Source: Pomphorhynchus laevis (taxonomy: Eukaryota; Acanthocephala; Palaeacanthocephala; Echinorhynchida; Pomphorhynchidae). Taken from it: a stretch of 64,000 nucleotides of DNA. A program made the translations under genes and the position numbers. Below the pieces are notes generated by a model. The model was not told the origin of the DNA. It did no database searches and worked only from the letters and a program-made list of their open reading frames with translations. This document shows positions 1 through 11,240 of the stretch, piece after piece (the stretch's first letter is position 1; each line of letters begins with the position of its first letter). The DNA lies in the NCBI GenBank assembly GCA_012934845.2, contig WNNJ02001915.1, forward strand, positions 1-64,000. Reading direction: 5' to 3'.

Positions 1-3000
1 GGATTTCTTACGAAATACGGCATTTATACTAAATGGTGTTGCTTGATAGACTGGACTTCGATTCACGACTTTCAGTCACCATGTCACTTCTAGACGACCA
101 CTTCAGCATCGAAATGATGAGTACCCGGCAACACTCATCAGTAGAATGAGGTACACACTGGTCGTTTCGGTTGCCTGTGTGACATTGTGAATAAAGGCGT
201 TTCCGACACTTTGCTTAATTGTCTGAGGCTTTCGCTCTTAACCAGATCGAATTGCTGTGCGGACCATCCTTAAACACTAGGCAGAGGTTGTTGCTGAATT
301 GTCGCTGCACTCGTTGGATCCTAAATGGATACGGCAGGTATAATAGTAATGCACGAATGTGCTGAGTAGACAACGGTCCAGGATTTCTTACGAAATACGG
401 CATTTATACTAAATGGTGTTGCTTGATAGACTGGACTTCGATTCACGACTTTCAGTCACCATGTCACTTCTAGACGACCACTTCAGCATCGAAATGATGA
501 GTACCCGGCAACACTCATCAGTAGAATGAGGTACACACTGGTCGTTTCGGTTGCCTGTGTGACATTGTGAATAAAGGCGTTTCCGACACTTTGCTTAATT
601 GTCTGAGGCTTACGCTCTTAACCAGATCGAATTGCTGTGCGGACCATCCTTAAACACTAGGCAGAGGTTGTTGCTGAATTGTCGCTGCACTCGTTGGATC
701 CTAAATGGATACGGCAGGTATAATAGTAGTGCACGGATGTGCTGAGTAAACAACGGTCCAGGATTTCTTACGAAATACGGCATTTATACTAAATGGTGTT
801 GCTTGATAGACTGGACTTCGATTCACGACTTTCAGTCACCATGTCACTTCTAGACGACCACTTCAGCATCGAAATGATGAGTACCCGGCAACACTCATCA
901 GTAGAATGAGGTACACACTGGTCGTTTCGGTTGCCTGTGTGACATTGTGAATAAAGTCGTTTCCGACACTTTGCTTAATTGTCTGAGGCTTACGCTCTTT
1001 ACCAGATCGAATTGCTGTGCGGACCATCCTTAAACACTAGGCAGAGGTTGTTGCTGAATTGTCGCTGCACTCGTTGGATCCTAAATGGATACGGAAGGTA
1101 TAATAGTAATGCACGAATGTGCTGAGTAGACAACGGTCCAGGATTTCTTACGAAATACGGCATTTATACTAAATGGTGTTGCTTGATAGACTGGACTTCG
1201 ATTCACGACTTTCAGTCACCATGTCACTTCTAGACGACCAATTCAGCATCGAAATGATGAGTACCCGGCAACACTCATCAGTAGAATGAGGTACACACTG
1301 GTCGTTTCGGTTGCCTGTGTGACATTGTGAATAAAGGCGTTTCCGACACTTTGCCTAATTGTCTGAGGCTTACGCTCTTTACCAGATCGAATTGCTGTGC
1401 GGACCATCCTTAAACACTAGGCAGAGGTTGTTGCTGAATTGTCGCTGCACTCGTTGGATGCGGCAGGTATAATAGTAGTGCACGGATGTGCTGAGTAAAC
1501 AACGGTCTAGGATTTCTTACGAAATACGGCATTTATACAAAATGGTGTTGCTTGATAGACTGGACTTCGATTCACGACTTTTAGTCACCATGTCACTTCT
1601 AGACGACCACTTCAGCATCGAAATGATGAGTACCCGGCAACACTCATCAGTAGAATGAGGTACACACTGGTCGTTTCGGTTGCCTGTGTGACATTGTGAA
1701 TAAAGGCGTTTCCGACACTTTGCTTAATTGTCTGAGGCTTACGCTCTTTACCAGATCGAATTGCTGTGCGGACCATCCTTTAACACTAGGCAGAGGTTGT
1801 TGCTGAATTGTTGCCGCACTCGTTGGATCCTAAATGGATGCGGCAGGTATAACAGTAGTGCACGGATGTGCTGAGTAAACAACGGTTTAGGATTTCTTAC
1901 GAAATACGGCATTTATACTAAATGGTGTTGCTTGATAGACTGGACTTCGATTCACGACTTTCAGTCACCATGTCACTTCTAGACGACCACTTCAGCATCG
2001 AAATGATGAGTACCCGGCAACACTCATCAGTAGAATGAGGTACACACTGGTCGTTTCGGTTGCCTGTGTGACATTGTGAATAAAGGCGTTTCCGACACTT
2101 TGCTTAATTGTCTGAGGCTTACGCTCTTTACCAGATTGAATTGCTGTGCGGATTATCCCTAAACACAAGGCAGAGGTTGTTGCTAAATTGTCGCTGCACT
2201 CGTTAGATCCTAAATGGATGCGGCAGGTATTATAGTAGTGCACGGATGTGCTGAGTAAACAACGGTCCAGGATTTCTTACGAAATACGGCATTTATACTA
2301 AATGGTGTTGCTTGATAGACTGGACTTCGATTCACGTCTTTCAGTCACCATGTCACTTCTAGTCGACCACTTCAGCATCGAAATGATGAGTACCCGGCAA
2401 CACTCATCAGTAGAATGAGGTACACACTGGTCGTTTCGGTTGCCTGTGTGACATTGTGAATAAAGGCGTTTCCGACACTTTGCTTAATTGTCTGAGGCTT
2501 ACGCTCTTTACCAGATCGAATTGCTGTGCGGACCATCCTTAAACACTAGGCAGAGGTTGTTGCTGAATTGTCGCTGCACTCGTTGGATCCTAAATGGATG
2601 CGGCAGGTATAATAGTAGTGCACGGATGTGCTGAGTAAACAACGGTCCAGGATTTCTTACGAAATACGGCATTTATACTAAATGGTGTTGCTTGATAGAC
2701 TGGACTTCGATTCACGACTTTCAGTCACCATGTCACTTCTAGACGACCACTTCAGCATCGAAATGATGAGTACCCGGCAACACTCATCAGTAGAATGAGG
2801 TACACACTGGTCGTTTCGGTTGCCTGTGTGACATTGTGAATAAAGGCGTTTCCGACACTTTGCTTAATTGTCTGATGCTTACGCTCTTAACCAGATCGAA
2901 TTGCTGTGCGGACCATCCTTTAAACACTAGGCAGAGGTTTTTGCTGAATTGTCGCTGCACTCGTTGGATCCTAAATGGATGCGGCAGGTATAATAGTAGT

Positions 3001-3099
3001 GCACGGATGTGCTGAGTAAACAACGGTCCAGGATTTCTCACGAAATACGGCATTTATACTAAATGGTGTTGCTAGATAGACTGGACTTCGATTTACGAC
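1..3099 (-). repeat. 380-bp satellite, left block (minus orientation)
   Basis: The same sequence recurs with starts at 1, 381, 761, 1141, about 1509, 1889, 2269, 2649 and 3029. The period is 380 bp except for one unit shortened by about 11 bp near 1460. Units differ at few positions. The first four alternate between two variants (taatgcacgaa versus tagtgcacgga near the unit end), and later units are mostly the second type. The block runs off the window's left edge. Every unit repeats a 62-88 codon open frame, best explained by the repetition itself rather than by coding. On the minus strand each unit contains the hammerhead-like segments described for the right block. Confidence 0.97.
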
Positions 3100-5150
3100 C
3101 AGTGTGTACCTCATTCTACTGATGAGTGTTGCCGGGTACTCATCATTTTGATGCTGAAGTGGTCGTCTCGAATTTACATGGTGACTGAAAGTTGTGAATC
3201 GAAGTCTAGTCTATCAAGCAACACCATTTTGTATAAATGTTGTATTTTATAAGAAATCCTGGACCGTTGTTTACTCAGCACATCCGTGCACTACTATTAT
3301 ACCTGCCGTATCCATTTAGGATCCAAAGAGTGCTGCGACAATTCAGCAACAACCTCTGCCTAGTGTTCAAAAATGGTCCGCACAGCAATTCGATCTGGTT
3401 AAGAGCGAAAGCCATAGACAATTAAGCAAAGTGTCGGAAACGCCTTTATTCACAATGTCACACAGGCAACCGAAACGACCAGTGTGTACCTCATTCTACT
3501 GATGAGTGTTGCCGGGTGCTCATCATTTCGATGCTGAAGTGGTCGTCTAGAAGTGACATGGTGACTGAAAGTCGTGAATCGAAGTCCAGTCTATCAAGCA
3601 ACACCATTTATTATAAATGCCGTATTTCGTAAGAAATCCTGGACCGTTGTCTACTCAGCACATTCGTGCATTACTATTATACCTTCCGTATCCATTTAGG
3701 ATCCAACGAGTGCAGCGACAATTCAGCAACAACCTCTGCCTAGTGTTTAAGGATGGTCCGCACAGCAATTCGATCTGGTTAAGAGCGAAAGCCTCAGACA
3801 ATTAAGCAAAGTATCGGAAACGCCTTTATTCACAATGTCACACAGGCAACTGAAACGACCAGTGTGTACCTCATTCTACTGATGAGTGTTGCCGGATACT
3901 CATCATTTCGATGCTGAAGTGGTCGTCTAGAAGTGACATGGTGACTGAAAGTCGTGAATCGAAGTCCAGTCTATCAAGCAACACCATTTAGTATAAATGC
4001 CGTATTTCGTAAGAAATCCTGGACCGTTGTCTACTCAGCACATTCGTGCATTACTATTATGCCTTCCGTATCCATTTAGGATCCAAAGAGTGCTGCGACA
4101 ATTCAGCAACAACCTCTGCCTAGTGTTCAAAAATGGTCCGCACAGCAATTCGATCTGGTTAAGAGCGAAAGCCATAGACAATTAAGCAAAGTGTCGGAAA
4201 CGCCTTTATTCACAATGTCACACAGGCAACCGAAACGACCAGTGTGTACCTCATTCTACTGATGAGTGTTGCCGGGTGCTCATCATTTCGATGCTGAAGT
4301 GGTCGTCTAGAAGTGACATGGTGACTGAAAGTCGTGAATCGAAGTCCAGTCTATCAAGCAACACCATTTATTATAAATGCCGTATTTCGTAAGAAATCCT
4401 GGACCGTTGTCTACTCAGCACATTCGTGCATTACTATTATACCTTCCGTATCCATTTAGGATTTAACGAGTGCAGCGACAATTCAGCAACATCCTCTGCC
4501 TAGTGTTTAAGGATGGTCCGCACAGCAATTCGATCTGGTTAAGAGCGAAAGTTTCAGACAATTAAGCAAAGTGTCGGAAACGCCTATATTCACAATGTCA
4601 CACATGCAACCGAAACGACCAGTGTGTACCTCATTCAACTGATGAGTGTTTCCGGATACTCATCATTTCGATGCTGAAGTGGTCGTCTATAAGTGACATG
4701 GTGACTGAAAGTCGTGAATCGAAGTCCAGTCTATCAAGCAACACCATTTAGTATAAATGCCGTATTTCGTAAGAAATCCTGGACCGTTGTCTACTCAGCA
4801 CATTCGTGCATTACTATTATGCCTTCCGTATCCATTTAGGATCCAAAGAGTGCTGCGACAATTCAGCAACAACCTCTGCCTAGTGTTCAAAAATGGTCCG
4901 CACAGCAATTCGATCTGGTTAAGAGCGAAAGCCATAGACAATTAAGCAAAGTGTCGGAAACGCCTTTATTCACAATGTCACACAGGCAACCGAAACGACC
5001 AGTGTGTACCTCATTCTACTGATGAGTGTTGCCGGGTACTCATCATTTCATGCTGAAGTGGTCGTCTAGAAGTGACATGGTGACTGAAAGTCGTGAATCG
5101 ATGTCCAGTCTATCAAGCAACACCATTTAGTATAAATGCCGTATTTCGTA
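3100..5150 (+). repeat. 380-bp satellite, right block (plus orientation)
   Basis: Same satellite as 1-3099, reversed. Units start near 3237, 3617, 3997, 4377 and 4757. Units alternate A-B-A-B-A: ccaaagagtgctgcg near 3323, 4083 and 4843 marks A, and cgagtgcagcg near 3709 and 4469 marks B. This gives a 760-bp higher-order period. At the flip (about 3095-3099) the two orientations share acgac, a 5-bp microhomology. The array ends at about 5150, after gtatttcgta, and unrelated AT-rich DNA follows. Confidence 0.95.
3465..3556 (+). ncRNA. Hammerhead-like core, permuted, in the 380-bp satellite unit
   Basis: Within one unit, in order: GGCAACC (3465-3471), GAAA (3472-3475), CGACC (3476-3480), TCATTCTA (3491-3498), CTGATGA (3499-3505), GTGTTGCC (3506-3513), GGTCGTC (3541-3547), TAGAAGTGA (3548-3556). 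GTGTTGCC pairs with GGCAACC as stem II with one bulge, keeping the usual G-C pair beside CTGATGA and GAAA. CGACC pairs with GGTCG, with A-U next to it, as stem III ending in a GTC cut triplet. TAGAAGTGA pairs with TCATTCTA as stem I with one bulge. The order is reversed cyclically relative to a normal hammerhead, so a single unit would need three crossing helices, while two tandem units could nest them. The same segments recur in nearly all units. Activity is inferred, not shown. Confidence 0.5.
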
Positions 5151-6230
5151 TTTTACTGGGACACTTTAAAGTGTACAAATATATAAAATATAATTTGTTG
5201 CTACACCTGCCCTGGGACATAATGGTGTACTCGTAAATAAATTACTATGCTTTCCTCATGAAGAGGCATAAATACCAGGCAGCGTTCTATTTATCCTCAT
5301 CAGATCAAGAAATATAACTGAATTATTCTCGCAATATTCAAAGTCGCTATTCAAGTGTTCACAGAACACTTGAATAGCGACTTGTGTTGTGTTTTATAAT
5401 AAGGGTTTTTTTACAAATGAATTTTTATGATTTTGATTATACATTAATAATGCAGCAAGAGTATCAAAAGCGTACTTAGCATGGAATGCTGACGAATTTC
5501 TTACGATATCATCAAGATTCTTTTACATAAATATTTTTGCCAGGAAGGAACTAAGGAAATACTTGTCGCAATACATTTGGGAAGGAAAAAAAGAAATGTG
5601 TTAGCTTAGTTTCGTACAATTTTGGTTTAAGGCACTTTGCCTTTTCAATTATTACATATCAGCAGTAGGGGGAAATTTCACGTTTGACTAACTGTTGATA
5701 GAGACTTATATACATCCAGCATAGGGCTATCGTATTAGTCGTGTGATGGATAACTCTATAGATGGCTCCTTCTACAGCCAGCTGCTTTAAGTATTTTCTA
5801 CTGATAGGTCACAGTAACGACGAAACAGCAATCATTAGGATTGCTCTTTTCTACTTCATTTGTAGTTTCCCACAATGAAATTGGATTTTCTTCATGATAC
5901 TTTTATAATAGTAATCATATGATCCGATTTAGGAATCTTTCCTATTTCGAATAATACCGTAAATAAGTACATAAATATAAACCATAATACGGTGTTTAAT
6001 ATATACCATATGATAACATGTATTTATTTGATAAAACTATCAAAAATGCTGCGGTGGGATTATTCTCCGAACAAAACTACAATCAGGTTACCTCGTATCT
6101 TGATACTAATAATGATATACAACATTTTATTTCATTATAAACTTTACAACAGTATTATTTGATTATTTCATAATTATAAAATGATAATTGATAAATTATT
6201 ATTAATTTACATTAGTTTCAAGTATTTTTT
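5151..6230. other. AT-rich stretch without a recognisable gene
   Basis: No supported coding sequence. A perfect palindrome at 5341-5383 is listed separately. Nothing else was recognised. Confidence 0.6.
5341..5383. repeat. Perfect short inverted repeat (20-bp arms, 3-bp loop)
   Basis: The arm at 5341-5360 is the exact reverse complement of 5364-5383, separated by ACA. It would form a long hairpin or cruciform. There is no T-tract or gene end nearby that would make it a terminator. Confidence 0.9.
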
Positions 6231-6311
6231 AATTGCACATTTCATCTATTGATAATTGTTTATTTCATTATTTCAGATTTAAATTTAAAGCATTTACTCC
6301 TCAAATCGATT

Positions 6312-6527
6312 ATGCCTCAAATCGAAAATCCATTCAAAACCAGCTACAAAATAGTTGGATTAACAGCAGATGCTATATTTCTTTTCTTAATCATTGGATT
6401 CATAGTTTGGGCATTGGGCAAATTCTGCAGAAGAAAATTTAAGATTTGCAAGCCTTCGTCGAAGCAAGTTTCAAAAAGAAGAAACACTATCATTGAACAT
6501 TACAAGCAAAACATTTCAAAATCATAA
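6312..6527 (+). CDS. Possible small single-pass membrane protein (71 aa)
   Basis: An ATG at 6312 opens 71 codons ending in TAA at 6525-6527. The product has a polar N-terminus, one hydrophobic segment at residues 21-36 (AIFLFLIIGFIVWALG), then a basic tail rich in Lys and Arg (CRRKFK, KRR). That is the layout of a small single-pass membrane protein with a cytosolic tail. A pyrimidine-rich stretch ending in ttatttcag lies about 30 bp upstream and could be a 3' splice site, so this may be a last or only coding exon. The longer open frame from 6249 crosses that site and is less likely. I recognise no family. A chance ORF in AT-rich DNA is possible. Confidence 0.3.
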   Translation: MPQIENPFKTSYKIVGLTADAIFLFLIIGFIVWALGKFCRRKFKICKPSSKQVSKRRNTIIEHYKQNISKS

Positions 6528-7440
6528 GCTTGTGGTTTTTTAGATTAGGAAACTAATGAAATTTAGTATAATGAAATTTGATGTGGTTCAATTTTCTACT
6601 GTAAGAATGAATTTAACATTATTTCTTTTATTTACACAATCTGATATCGACTAAATAACCGTATTTGACTTTTGAAAATTGATATCTACTGTATTTAAGT
6701 CAAGTTTACAAATTGTGAACTTTAATTTACATCAATGTAAGCATGATGAGCACTAGGGGTAACAACATTCATCATTAGTGTACTTACTATTTTGATTACT
6801 GTACTTTGTAACGTTGCATGGATGAATTAAAAAGAAGGACCACAATAGTACTATCTTATCGTATAAAAATTTTAGCATTTAAAATATCACTTTGTAAAAA
6901 TTGAAAAATCTTCAAGTGAGAACATACCTTACTTGTTTCTGGTTTGTCATCATTTCGACATATAACTACGAAACAAATTTTAAGATGTTTCAAAAAAATA
7001 TTACATTAAATAAAACTATATAATTTAAGAGAGTTAACATTCTCCCAGATAGGAAATAACAAAACGGTTTATAATTAAATTTGCAAAATTAGTTTCGAAC
7101 GGAATATAAGAAGTTGCTTTTCAGCAACTTCTTAGTTGTAATAATAATTATTGTAATAATAACAACTTCTATAGTAATGATTGTACCGGAATTCTAAATT
7201 ATTTTCAACTTGCAAAAATATATCATTTATCCAACAAAAAATTTATGGATAAATTTACAAATTAATTTTTGATTAATTTGTTTTTGAAATACTTTAATAA
7301 CACATATTCAGAAAATATTAAATTCGTGGAATTTAGATTGATGAAATATTGTCTCACAACTAATATTTTAAATGACTAATTTTTATTAAACTATAATTTG
7401 TTAAATAATATTTTTTAATTTATTATATTTTTAATAAATA
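6528..7440. other. AT-rich stretch with a diffuse repeat
   Basis: No gene seen. About 7045-7120 resembles 9280-9365 (shared aataacaaaacggttta, then gcaaaattagttt, then gaacgg), so this is a low-copy dispersed repeat. An 11-bp palindrome (7108-7118 with 7123-7133) lies at its end. Confidence 0.5.
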
Positions 7441-7442
7441 TA

Positions 7443-7577
7443 AAAAGCCGTTGGTTAGACTCGATCAACAGAGATCTGACATCTTTGCAGATTCCAAAAA
7501 CAAAGCATATAAACGGGAGGAATGGAGGAAACTGGTCATGGTATCAGAACTTGCTAAGCAGGGCAAATGCTGAAGAA
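7443..7577 (+). mobile_element. 3' coding tail of an RTE-like LINE (fragment)
   Basis: Translation gives RPLVRLDQQRSDIF, then EEWRKLVMVSE, then AKQGKC and a stop. This is the layout of the extreme C-terminus of RTE-type LINE proteins (RP..RW.D, then W+.LV, then the AKQGK tail). Only about 45 residues remain, and AT-rich sequence lies on both sides. It is a 5'-truncated dead copy. Confidence 0.5.
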
Positions 7578-7783
7578 GAATTTATTATATTTTTATAATA
7601 TATAAATTTACAAATTTATATATTTTATGGATAAATTTACAAATTTATTCATACCATAAACTATTTTTATGGATAAATTTACAGATTTATTCCTAGTATA
7701 AACTATCTACGTTTCATTATTTTGTATTTTAAAACGGTATATAAATTTATTATTAACCCTCAAATGAAACACTTTTTCATAAG

Positions 7784-7821
7784 TCTGAATCTCGTTTGGT
7801 CAAAACCAAACGAGATTCAGA
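7784..7821. repeat. Perfect inverted repeat (17-bp arms, 4-bp loop)
   Basis: 7784-7800 is the reverse complement of 7805-7821, with loop CAAA. The 92-codon open frame across it (7722-8000) is symmetrical hairpin sequence and has no gene-like features. Confidence 0.85.
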
Positions 7822-8099
7822 GTTGCATTAACAGCCCAAAGTTGCATTTACAGGTAGTATCTCCATTTGTAGGCTACTATCCATTTTCACTTTTCAATAC
7901 TCTATCTTGTTTTGTAGAAGAAAAGGATTCTATTTTAGTGAAAAATAGGGATGTTCCATTTCTTTCATACATAAAAGTATTATATCCTCTATGTATATAA
8001 TATGGTATATTTTAGTAAGCACAAATTGATTTTTTACTTGGGCGTCATCCGTTCTCATGCAGTTTAGAACCTTACGCACATATGGAGGACGTATATGAT

Positions 8100-8345
8100 G
8101 AAGGTATCAATAAGATTAGTTTAATGAGTTTAAATTATCATCTTCAGAAAAGATAATATTATTAATTACACATATTAATCTTTACAAATATCATAATATT
8201 GATAATATCATATAATATTATAATATTATCATATAATATCATATATAAATATCATATATATAATATATATATCATATATAATATCATAATATCATATATA
8301 TCATATCATATATTATATCATAATATTAATTGTAATTTCAACATT
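8100..8345. repeat. AT-only cryptic simple repeat
   Basis: Imperfect runs of ATATC, ATAAT and TATAT blocks. No gene content. Confidence 0.6.
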
Positions 8346-8654
8346 TTAAATCAACGTTTTTAATATACCGGGTTACTGTGTAAGCTAATTTGTTATCAAG
8401 TTTCAAGTTCTATTCCTCAATCAAACATATTATTGGGCAAATATATTGCAATATTGTACTCTATTACATGTAAAATTATAATTTCCATATAAGCTTACAA
8501 CATTAATAATTTATAAATACTACGATATATCTGAAATGTGACGTACTTGCTAGTAGTTTGCTATTTTTTCGCTAAACTTGTAAGTATCAAAATTCTTTAA
8601 CTGCAACGTAAATTTTTTACTGTCCAAATGTAGTTATTGCCTATCAAGTTAAAA

Positions 8655-8800
8655 AGGAGTTTACCAGAAGGAACTGCTATGTGATCGTCCCCCTATTTTT
8701 CGTATCGGGCGAAAATTAAATATTTTCTAAATATCAGATTAGCAAACTAAGTCTACAGTTTGCTAATTAAATAATTAAATAATTAATAATTAAATAATTA
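8655..8800 (-). repeat. Decayed S3 repeat remnants
   Basis: ccagaaggaactgctatg (8664-8681) and atcagattagcaaactaag (8738-8756) match the two ends of the S3 repeat in minus orientation, but in the order seen at a junction of two adjacent copies. Confidence 0.45.
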
Positions 8801-8861
8801 ATGTTATACGATTTTATATTAAATGTAATGTGAATTTTTCTTTGTTTTATTTTTTATTGGT

Positions 8862-8920
8862 GGACCTGTAAGTTGCTCCGTCTACATTTGCCACATAAAA
8901 TAATTTCTATTATATTCATA
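8862..8920 (+). mobile_element. Orphan 3' tail of the CR1/L2-like LINE (or a SINE sharing it)
   Basis: ggacctgtaag, then atttgccacat, then aaaataattt correspond in order to the 3' untranslated end of the LINE at 60267-63215 (ggacttgtaag at about 63156, atttgccacatt at about 63180, aaataaattt at about 63195). There is no coding sequence upstream, so this is either an extremely 5'-truncated LINE or a SINE that has taken the LINE tail. Confidence 0.6.
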
Positions 8921-9039
8921 ATATAAAATTATCAACAAAACATATTTTACAAAATTTTACATCAAATTAGAAAAATAAATTCATAAAAGCATAAATTCTT
9001 CCAGATGAGAAATAATTTATTATTACTTCATGCTTATAC

Positions 9040-9190
9040 TTATTCGGGTTCGAATGCCATAATGAGTCCCTGCTACTGCACTCGATCCGCTACTTTTCGC
9101 TCGTTCTTTGACTTATTCACATCGACCAAGCGGGATCTCTGCGTGTCACTTTCGGGGAGCGCCTTAGTCGAGTTTTATTTTTAACTCATA
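9040..9190. other. GC-richer island of unknown origin
   Basis: About 150 bp of clearly higher GC in AT-rich DNA, starting with cgggttcgaatgcc, which resembles a tRNA-type B box. No matching A box and no recognisable protein. Possibly a decayed SINE or transposon piece. Confidence 0.3.
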
Positions 9191-9771
9191 ATGTCAAAGT
9201 TTTGGAGCTATATTATACAGTTGAATGTCATTCGTGACACCAAACCATCGATTTTTTTTTCAGCCGGCCTTGGGAGAGTTAATATAAGAAATAACAAAAC
9301 GGTTTAATTTTGATAATTTATAATTTAAGTTGCAAAATTAGTTTGGAACGGATTATAAGAAGCTTTTCAAATATATTGTTGGATATATTATATATTTTCA
9401 AACCATATTTCATATAGTTTGATTTAGCTTTTAGTTACATTTTGCAGTAACTCTTATTATTGAAATTTCCATAATCCTGCACATTTTTAATTCTTAATAA
9501 TATTATAATTCTATATTGGTGAGCTCATCAACTGCTTGCCCAATATCTACATTTCCTTTCGGTGTTATTTTGTAAACTGACTTTAATTCAAAAGTTTAAT
9601 GTTTTCTTATTTCCACTGGAATACCTATTTTTAAAATTCTTCAATTAATTAATTGATTAATTAATCAAACAGAGAAAATAGTTAAATATATAAATCAACA
9701 AAACATTTAAAAAATGTTTTGATAGATAAATAGATAATATTAAAAAATATAATCTAATTTCATCAATGCAA

Positions 9772-10060
9772 ATATGTCAATAGCATGTATTTGGCCTCTC
9801 TGTTATGATTGGTCGAGGAATAGGTGCCGAAACATGATGACATAGCAGGTGCCGAAACATGATGACATAAGGATTAGATGACCTCTAATCCTTATTATGA
9901 TACATCACTTCATTATTTATTAGTCAATTCATAAAAATAGTCTTTTATTTTAAATTGCAATTTTTTATTTTTACTTGATATGAGTTATAAAATATTATAT
10001 AATAATTATTTATATTTTATAATTATTTATTATTTTTTATCAATAATTTTAATTTACTCA
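9772..10060 (+). repeat. S3 repeat copy
   Basis: Starts with agcatgtatttggcc, continues through the gtcgaggaatagg and gccgaaac block (one part duplicated), then tgacctctaatcc, attagtcaattcat and an AT-rich tail. Same family as the 3' end of the Naiad copies at 43625-43985. Confidence 0.7.
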
Positions 10061-10499
10061 ATTAGCGAAAGAACCGAAATAGCTCTGACTGAAATCAATT
10101 TCCATAAGAAACTTCCAATATTTGCATAGGCTTTAGTATGAGTACCACAACATCCTTAAACTTGTGTTCATAAACAAATGCTCTATATTAATATAGAAAA
10201 TTAAACGATGTTTACAAAACGATACGCTTATTAATCCTATTTGAGTATGTCCATGTAATCAAATACGTCTTTAAAAATTAGTCTCGAATTTTATTTATTT
10301 ATAAATAAATAAAATTATCTGAGCTATTCAAAGCATTTAATGTTTTACAGGTAAAATGATTCTTCATCACCAGAACATATTGTAATGCAAAAATAAAATT
10401 ATTATTTTAATAATTGTTATAATCAAAGAATGTAACAAGAGAGAGACAGTACGATACAGGCAAAGTATAATAGAATTATCACCCAGAGATCTATTTACA

Positions 10500-11240
10500 A
10501 TTTTTGAAAACGCGAGCAAAATTGGAGCTTCGGCGTGGCTCAGCAGTAATCACGGAGCTAAAGATTTGTTTCTTAATACTCGCGAGTTTCACGATGCTCT
10601 GGTAGCTCGTTATGACTGGCAAATCTCGAATCATGGAAGGTGTGAATGCGGTAAAAGCAATGAAGTCGCACATATACTGTCTTGTAGAACTGGAGGAATG
10701 ACATTTGTACGCCACAATAGTATTAAGAGTGAACTTGCGAATCAAATTCAAAAAGTATGTTGAAGGGTAATCCAAGAACCAATATTACAGAATGTACCCG
10801 ATAGCACGTCATTTGAAGCAACATCGACGACTAGGGATCGTAATGCAAGGGCAGACATTGTGTGTAACGGCCTATTCGGACATGTGACGGAGCGGTCCTT
10901 CCTGGACATTTGCATTTTTAATAGTTTTGCTCCATCGTATGCAACGAGTCACATGTCAAATCCCTTTGTATATCACGAGGAAAGGAAGAATGGCAAATAC
11001 AAAGAACGTATAAACAGAATTGAGCGGGCTCATTTTCATCCATTTGTTATGTCAACAACGGGTGGATTGGGAAACGCGGCTAACACTGTGTTAAAAAAGG
11101 TAGCATCAATGCATGCTTTGCAAGGACCACAGAATTACGCCGAGATAATACACACATACAGATGCCGTTTGTCGAGAATGATGGCTCGAGTAGTATCAAT
11201 GTCCATGCAGGGCGTTTGTAGCCAGACGCTAGAATTGTAA
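10500..11240 (+). mobile_element. REL-endonuclease (R2/NeSL-like) LINE, C-terminal fragment
   Basis: The plus-strand translation gives GASAWLSSN, then TREFHDALVARYDW, then a zinc knuckle CECGKSNEVAHILSC (CxC, H, C), then VRHNSIKSE. After one in-frame stop at about 10761 it continues with VIQEPILQN, ARADIVCNG, FLDICIFN, a KYKERI-type helix and ends at 11240. CCHC knuckle, RHN, D-I and D are the landmarks of the restriction-like endonuclease found downstream of the reverse transcriptase in R2/NeSL-type LINEs. The reverse transcriptase itself is missing, so this is a 5'-truncated dead copy. It differs in sequence from the minus-strand element at 18850-21905 but has the same domain plan. Confidence 0.7.

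Noticed and set aside
3465-3556. A canonical, nested hammerhead within a single satellite unit
   Set aside because: CTGATGA has no GAAA after a short stem II. A competing 8-bp hairpin (TGATGAGT with ACTCATCA) overlaps it. Only the permuted, inter-unit reading fits all arms.
215-4945. Recurrent 62-88 codon open frames, one per satellite unit
   Set aside because: They appear because the unit itself is repeated. No start context, conserved domain or reading-frame-specific variation supports coding.
7722-8000. 92-codon plus-strand open frame
   Set aside because: It spans a perfect hairpin and has no protein-like composition or splice context.
9040-9060. tRNA gene from cgggttcgaatgcc
   Set aside because: B box only; no A box at the right distance and no acceptor stem.
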